This document shows, piece after piece, positions 61,299 to 64,000 of a stretch of DNA of 64,000 nucleotides. The first letter of the stretch is position 1, and the number at the start of each line of letters is the position of its first letter. The notes beneath the pieces are model-generated. The model did no database searches. It was not told where the DNA came from and saw nothing but the letters and a program-made list of their open reading frames with translations. The position numbers were made by a program, and so were the translations under genes. The DNA is taken from assembly GCF_022879575.1 (NCBI RefSeq), contig NZ_CP084263.1, positions 372,001 through 436,000 on the forward strand. Reading direction: 5' to 3'. The DNA comes from Caballeronia sp. SL2Y3. Lineage in GTDB: Bacteria; Pseudomonadota; Gammaproteobacteria; Burkholderiales; Burkholderiaceae.

Positions 61299-62240
61299 AT
61301 GAACACGGTCCAGATGCTGCTGTCGAGACTCAGAATGAAACAGCTTCAATTGCTGATTGCGCTCGACGAACACAAGTCGCTGCACAAGGCCGCAGCGGTG
61401 CTGGCCGTTACGCAATCGGCCGCGAGCAAGGCGTTGCATGAACTGGAGGCGCTATTCGACACGCCCCTCTTCGAGCGCTCGGCGAGCGGCATGCTGCCGA
61501 ATCAGTACGGGCATCGCGTGATTCAATACGCGCGGCTCCTCACCACGGACCTGACGCTCTTGTGTCAGGACATCGCGGAGATTCAGTCGGGGCGCGGCGG
61601 GCGTCTTGCGATCGGCGCGATCATGGGCGCGATACCGGCTGTGGTCGTGCCTGCGCTCGATGCGTTGCACGCGGACCAGCCGCATGTGTCGGTGGAAATC
61701 GTCGAGGACACGAGCGCGCGCATGCTGCTGCAACTCGACGAAGGCGTTCTCGATCTCGTGGTCGGCAGATCGGCGGTCAGCGAACAGCCTTCCAAATACC
61801 GCTACTGGAAGCTCGCCGACGAGCCGCTTTCGGTGGTGGTCGGCTACCGGCACGCGACGAAGTCGCGCAGCCACGTTCAGATGCGCGATCTCGCGCACTG
61901 CCGCTGGGTCACGTACCCGAGCCAGATGCCATTGCGCGAATTGCTGGAACGCGAGATGGACCTCGCGGGCGTCGCCATGCCCGCCAACACGATCTCGACG
62001 GCATCCACGTTCGTCACGGTCGCGCTGCTCAACCAGAGCAAGGACCTCGTGTCCGTGCTGCCCACCGATATCGCCAACTTCTTCGCGCAGCACAAGATGC
62101 TGCGCATTCTTCCGGTGACGTTGCGCTCGCCATCGCAGACGTACGGCATCGTGACGCGCAAGACCGGCGTGCTCTCGCCGATGGCCGAACGCTTCATCGC
62201 GCTTCTGACCAGCCGAACGCGCGTTCAAAACGCCTCATAA
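61299..62240 (+). CDS. LysR regulator of the sugar-acid operon
   Basis: 313 residues starting MNTVQMLLSRLRMKQLQLLI. HTH at ~20-65 (KSLHKAAAVLAVTQSAASKA), effector domain from ~95 (GRLAIGAIMGAIPAVVVPAL). This HTH type resembles GbpR-type galactose-binding-protein regulators. An in-frame start at 61239 (MYIELFPSPDH) is possible. It is divergent from the UxaA-family gene, so it is the likely regulator of that operon. Confidence 0.87.
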   Translation: MNTVQMLLSRLRMKQLQLLIALDEHKSLHKAAAVLAVTQSAASKALHELEALFDTPLFERSASGMLPNQYGHRVIQYARLLTTDLTLLCQDIAEIQSGRGGRLAIGAIMGAIPAVVVPALDALHADQPHVSVEIVEDTSARMLLQLDEGVLDLVVGRSAVSEQPSKYRYWKLADEPLSVVVGYRHATKSRSHVQMRDLAHCRWVTYPSQMPLRELLEREMDLAGVAMPANTISTASTFVTVALLNQSKDLVSVLPTDIANFFAQHKMLRILPVTLRSPSQTYGIVTRKTGVLSPMAERFIALLTSRTRVQNAS

Positions 62241-62308
62241 GACGGCGGCGGGACCGGGGTTTGCTCGACTCGTCCGGGCCACTGTAGACAAGCCAAGGAG
62301 CCCCCGCC

Positions 62309-62791
62309 GTGACGCCCTTTGAGACAGCCATTCTTGTCCGACGTGAAGACCCGTGGTCGCTGGAAGCGCAGGCCCTGCTCGACGAACTGAGCGCCATGCT
62401 CGCCGTGTTCTCCGGCGACGGCGGCCAAAGCCGCTTTTCCCCGGAAGATGCGTGTTCGGCACGCGGCGCATTCGTCGTCGCGCGAACGACGCAGGGTCTC
62501 GCCCTCGGATGCGGCGCGTTCAGGCGCTTCGACTACGGTGTGGCCGAGCTCAAGCGCCTTTACAGCAGGCCAAATACGTGCGGCGTGGGGAAAGCGATTC
62601 TGACGCAGCTCGAAGCGGATGCGGCTGCGGTCGGCTATCACACGCTGCTGCTCGAAACGCGCTCATTCAACCGGCGCGCCATTGCGTTCTATGAGCGTAA
62701 CGGCTTCACGCCGACGGCCCGTTACGGCATCTACGTTCATCAGCCCGACGCCCGCTGCTTCGCGAAAACCATCGGCGTCAAGGCTGATTAG
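62309..62791 (+). CDS. GNAT family N-acetyltransferase
   Basis: 160 residues from GTG 62309, with AAGGAG 8 nt upstream. The acetyl-CoA-binding pattern appears as ELKRLYSRPNTCGVGKAILT (about residues 80-99) although the usual Arg/Gln-rich Q/RxxGxG/A loop is here NTCGVGKA, a moderate deviation. C-terminal NRRAIAFYERNGFTPTARYG is standard. Substrate unknown. It is 68 nt downstream of the LysR gene and may be co-transcribed. Confidence 0.84.
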   Translation: MTPFETAILVRREDPWSLEAQALLDELSAMLAVFSGDGGQSRFSPEDACSARGAFVVARTTQGLALGCGAFRRFDYGVAELKRLYSRPNTCGVGKAILTQLEADAAAVGYHTLLLETRSFNRRAIAFYERNGFTPTARYGIYVHQPDARCFAKTIGVKAD

Positions 62792-62812
62792 TGCGCTGCT
62801 CGGCGAATCCGC

Positions 62813-63229
62813 TTAGACGAGTTTGATTTCGACCTCGATATTGCCGCGCGTCGCTTTCGAATACGGGCAGGTTTCGTGAGCCGCATCGACGAGCGCACGC
62901 GCCACGTCGTGTTCAACGCCGGGCAGGCTCACGTTCAGGCGCGCGCCGAGCAAGTAGGCGTCGCCTGTCATGCCGAGATCCACTTCCGCGTCCACGGACA
63001 AGTCAGGCGGCAGCGTCACCTTCAGCTTGCGCGCCGCGAGTCCCATTGCGCCGATGAAACACGCCGACCAGCCCGCCGCGAAGAGTTGCTCCGGGTTGGT
63101 GCCCTTGCCCGCGCTGCCGGGCGACGACAAGTCGATATCCAGACGGCCGTCGGAGCTGCGCGCGGTGCCGTCGCGCCCGCCGGATGTGTGGGTCTTCGCC
63201 GTGTACAGCACCTTTTCGATCTTGGACAT
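62813..63229 (-). CDS. ohr: Organic hydroperoxide resistance protein Ohr
   Basis: 138-residue OsmC/Ohr thiol peroxidase reducing organic hydroperoxides with a lipoyl partner. The catalytic Cys57 (GWSACFIGAM) and resolving Cys121 (ETCPYSKATRGN), and the conserved Arg19 and Glu47 (NPEQLF) are all present. An inverted repeat that looks like a MarR/OhrR operator lies 34-53 bp upstream of the start (63263-63282). Confidence 0.94.
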   Translation of the reverse strand: MSKIEKVLYTAKTHTSGGRDGTARSSDGRLDIDLSSPGSAGKGTNPEQLFAAGWSACFIGAMGLAARKLKVTLPPDLSVDAEVDLGMTGDAYLLGARLNVSLPGVEHDVARALVDAAHETCPYSKATRGNIEVEIKLV

Positions 63230-63262
63230 GATGTTTTCCTCAATGAATGAAAGGCCGTTTAT

Positions 63263-63282
63263 TTAGATCGCATACGATCTAA
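63263..63282. promoter_or_regulatory. OhrR/MarR-type operator candidate
   Basis: Perfect inverted repeat TTAGATCG-CATA-CGATCTAA, 34 bp upstream of the ohr start codon. MarR-family peroxide regulators such as OhrR bind similar AT-flanked palindromes in ohr promoters. No ohrR gene is in view. Confidence 0.65.
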
Positions 63283-63498
63283 TCGGTTGCGCCATACTGC
63301 TTGATCGGCTCCAGCGTGTCAATTGCTTATGCTTAAGCCGGCGATAGCCGTCTCTTGTTGCTTTTGTTCCTGCCGCGCAATAGTGTTTGTCCGCCGTGGG
63401 TGTTCGCGGCGCGGCGGCGCGCGCCTACAGTGACCCTCCATCGGATCCGTCGATCCGAACGGCAACACAGCCGGCACTCACACCGTCAGAGGCTCATC

Positions 63499-64000
63499 AT
63501 GAACGCAAGCAAAGTGGTCATCGTCACCGGCGCGTCGCAAGGCATTGGCGCCGAAACCGTGAAGGCTTTTCGCGAACGCGGCCATCGTGTCATTGCGACT
63601 TCGCGTTCCATCGGCGAATCGGCCGACGAAAATCTCATCACGATCGCAGGCGATATCGCCGATGCGGGTACTGCCGAGCGCATCGTCGCGGCCGCCATCG
63701 AACGATTCGGCCGCATCGACACGCTGGTCAACAACGCGGGCATTTTCATCGCGAAGCCGTTCACGCAGTACACGGCGCAGGACTACGCAGCCATTCAGCG
63801 CGTGAACGTGGACGGCTTCTTTCACATCACGCAGCGCGTCATCGCGCACATGCAGGAAGCAGGCAGCGGGCATATCGTCACCGTGACGACGAGTCTCGTG
63901 GATCACCCGATCAGCGGCGTGCCTTCGGTGCTCGCTTCGCTCACGAAGGGCGGCCTGAACGCGGCGACGAAATCGCTCGCCATCGAGTACGCTCGTTCGG
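63499..64000 (+). CDS. Short-chain dehydrogenase/reductase (partial, runs off right edge)
   Basis: At least 167 residues of an SDR: Rossmann motif VTGASQGIGAETVKAFRERG (residues ~9-28), NNAG at ~84, and ITVTTSLVDH-type region. In the place of the catalytic YxxxK the sequence is VLASLTKGGLNAATKSLAIE: Lys is present but the Tyr four residues before is Ala. The rest of the fold is intact. The C-terminus is outside the window. Related SDRs with ASLTKGG occur in Burkholderiales; activity is unclear. Confidence 0.85.
   Translation, partial: MNASKVVIVTGASQGIGAETVKAFRERGHRVIATSRSIGESADENLITIAGDIADAGTAERIVAAAIERFGRIDTLVNNAGIFIAKPFTQYTAQDYAAIQRVNVDGFFHITQRVIAHMQEAGSGHIVTVTTSLVDHPISGVPSVLASLTKGGLNAATKSLAIEYARS

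Noticed and set aside
1..64000. CRISPR arrays, IS elements, tRNA/rRNA genes, prophage
   Set aside because: Scanned for regular repeats, transposase motifs and cloverleaf sequences; none convincing.

Overview
The window is a GC-rich chromosomal or megaplasmid segment from a member of the Burkholderiales. The gene families, the H-NS type, the hmf-type furan cluster and the density of LysR regulators fit a Caballeronia/Paraburkholderia-like soil or plant bacterium best. That taxonomic call is inference; no rRNA or tRNA is present. Nearly all of it is metabolic and accessory DNA: two sugar-type ABC importers, several catabolic operons, stress enzymes, three diguanylate-cyclase-type proteins, six LysR regulators and one GntR regulator.

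1-8.2 kb: a minus-strand operon runs from 7348 down past the left edge (fumarylacetoacetase-family enzyme, alpha/beta hydrolase, amidohydrolase, periplasmic binding protein, double ATPase, two permeases). A divergent GntR/FCD regulator faces it, with a palindrome in the shared promoter. 8.6-11.5 kb: a second importer of Frc/Rbs type (Tat-like binding protein, permease, half-size ATPase). 11.6-20.3 kb: tannase/feruloyl-esterase-type lipoprotein, an H-NS protein with two DNA-binding modules and a histone-H1-like tail, a LysR/epimerase pair, PEP-mutase-family and RidA-family proteins, YbdK, and a solo SLATT membrane protein.

20.4-22.7 kb is a visibly AT-richer islet with an unrecognised gene and a divergent AzlC/AzlD-type exporter pair. 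22.9-36.4 kb: di-haem peroxidase and phosphoesterase, MASE2-GGDEF protein, a decayed binding-protein fragment, alcohol dehydrogenase and aldo/keto reductase facing a LysR gene, a secreted glycoside-hydrolase-like lipoprotein with a long leader, catalase, a GlpM-like protein, and a candidate polymorphic toxin with its immunity gene.

37.9-54.4 kb is the centrepiece: a furan (HMF/furfural/2-furoate) degradation cluster. One minus-strand unit encodes HmfF/HmfG (UbiD/UbiX decarboxylase pair), HmfA-B-C (molybdenum furoyl-CoA dehydrogenase), HmfD (furoyl-CoA synthetase), HmfE (hydrolase), HmfH (GMC oxidase), an MFS transporter and a membrane di-iron hydroxylase. Two closely related LysR genes bracket it and an aldehyde dehydrogenase follows the second. 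The expected route is HMF to FDCA to 2-furoate to furoyl-CoA to 5-hydroxyfuroyl-CoA to 2-oxoglutarate.

54.4-64 kb: a Gly-rich secreted protein, a GAF-GGDEF gene with an in-frame amber codon near its start, a sugar-acid catabolic set (UxaA/GarD-family dehydratase, KDA-dehydratase-like aldolase-fold enzyme, MFS transporter, beta-hydroxyacid dehydrogenase) with a divergent LysR, a GNAT, Ohr behind a clear operator-like inverted repeat, and an SDR cut by the right edge.
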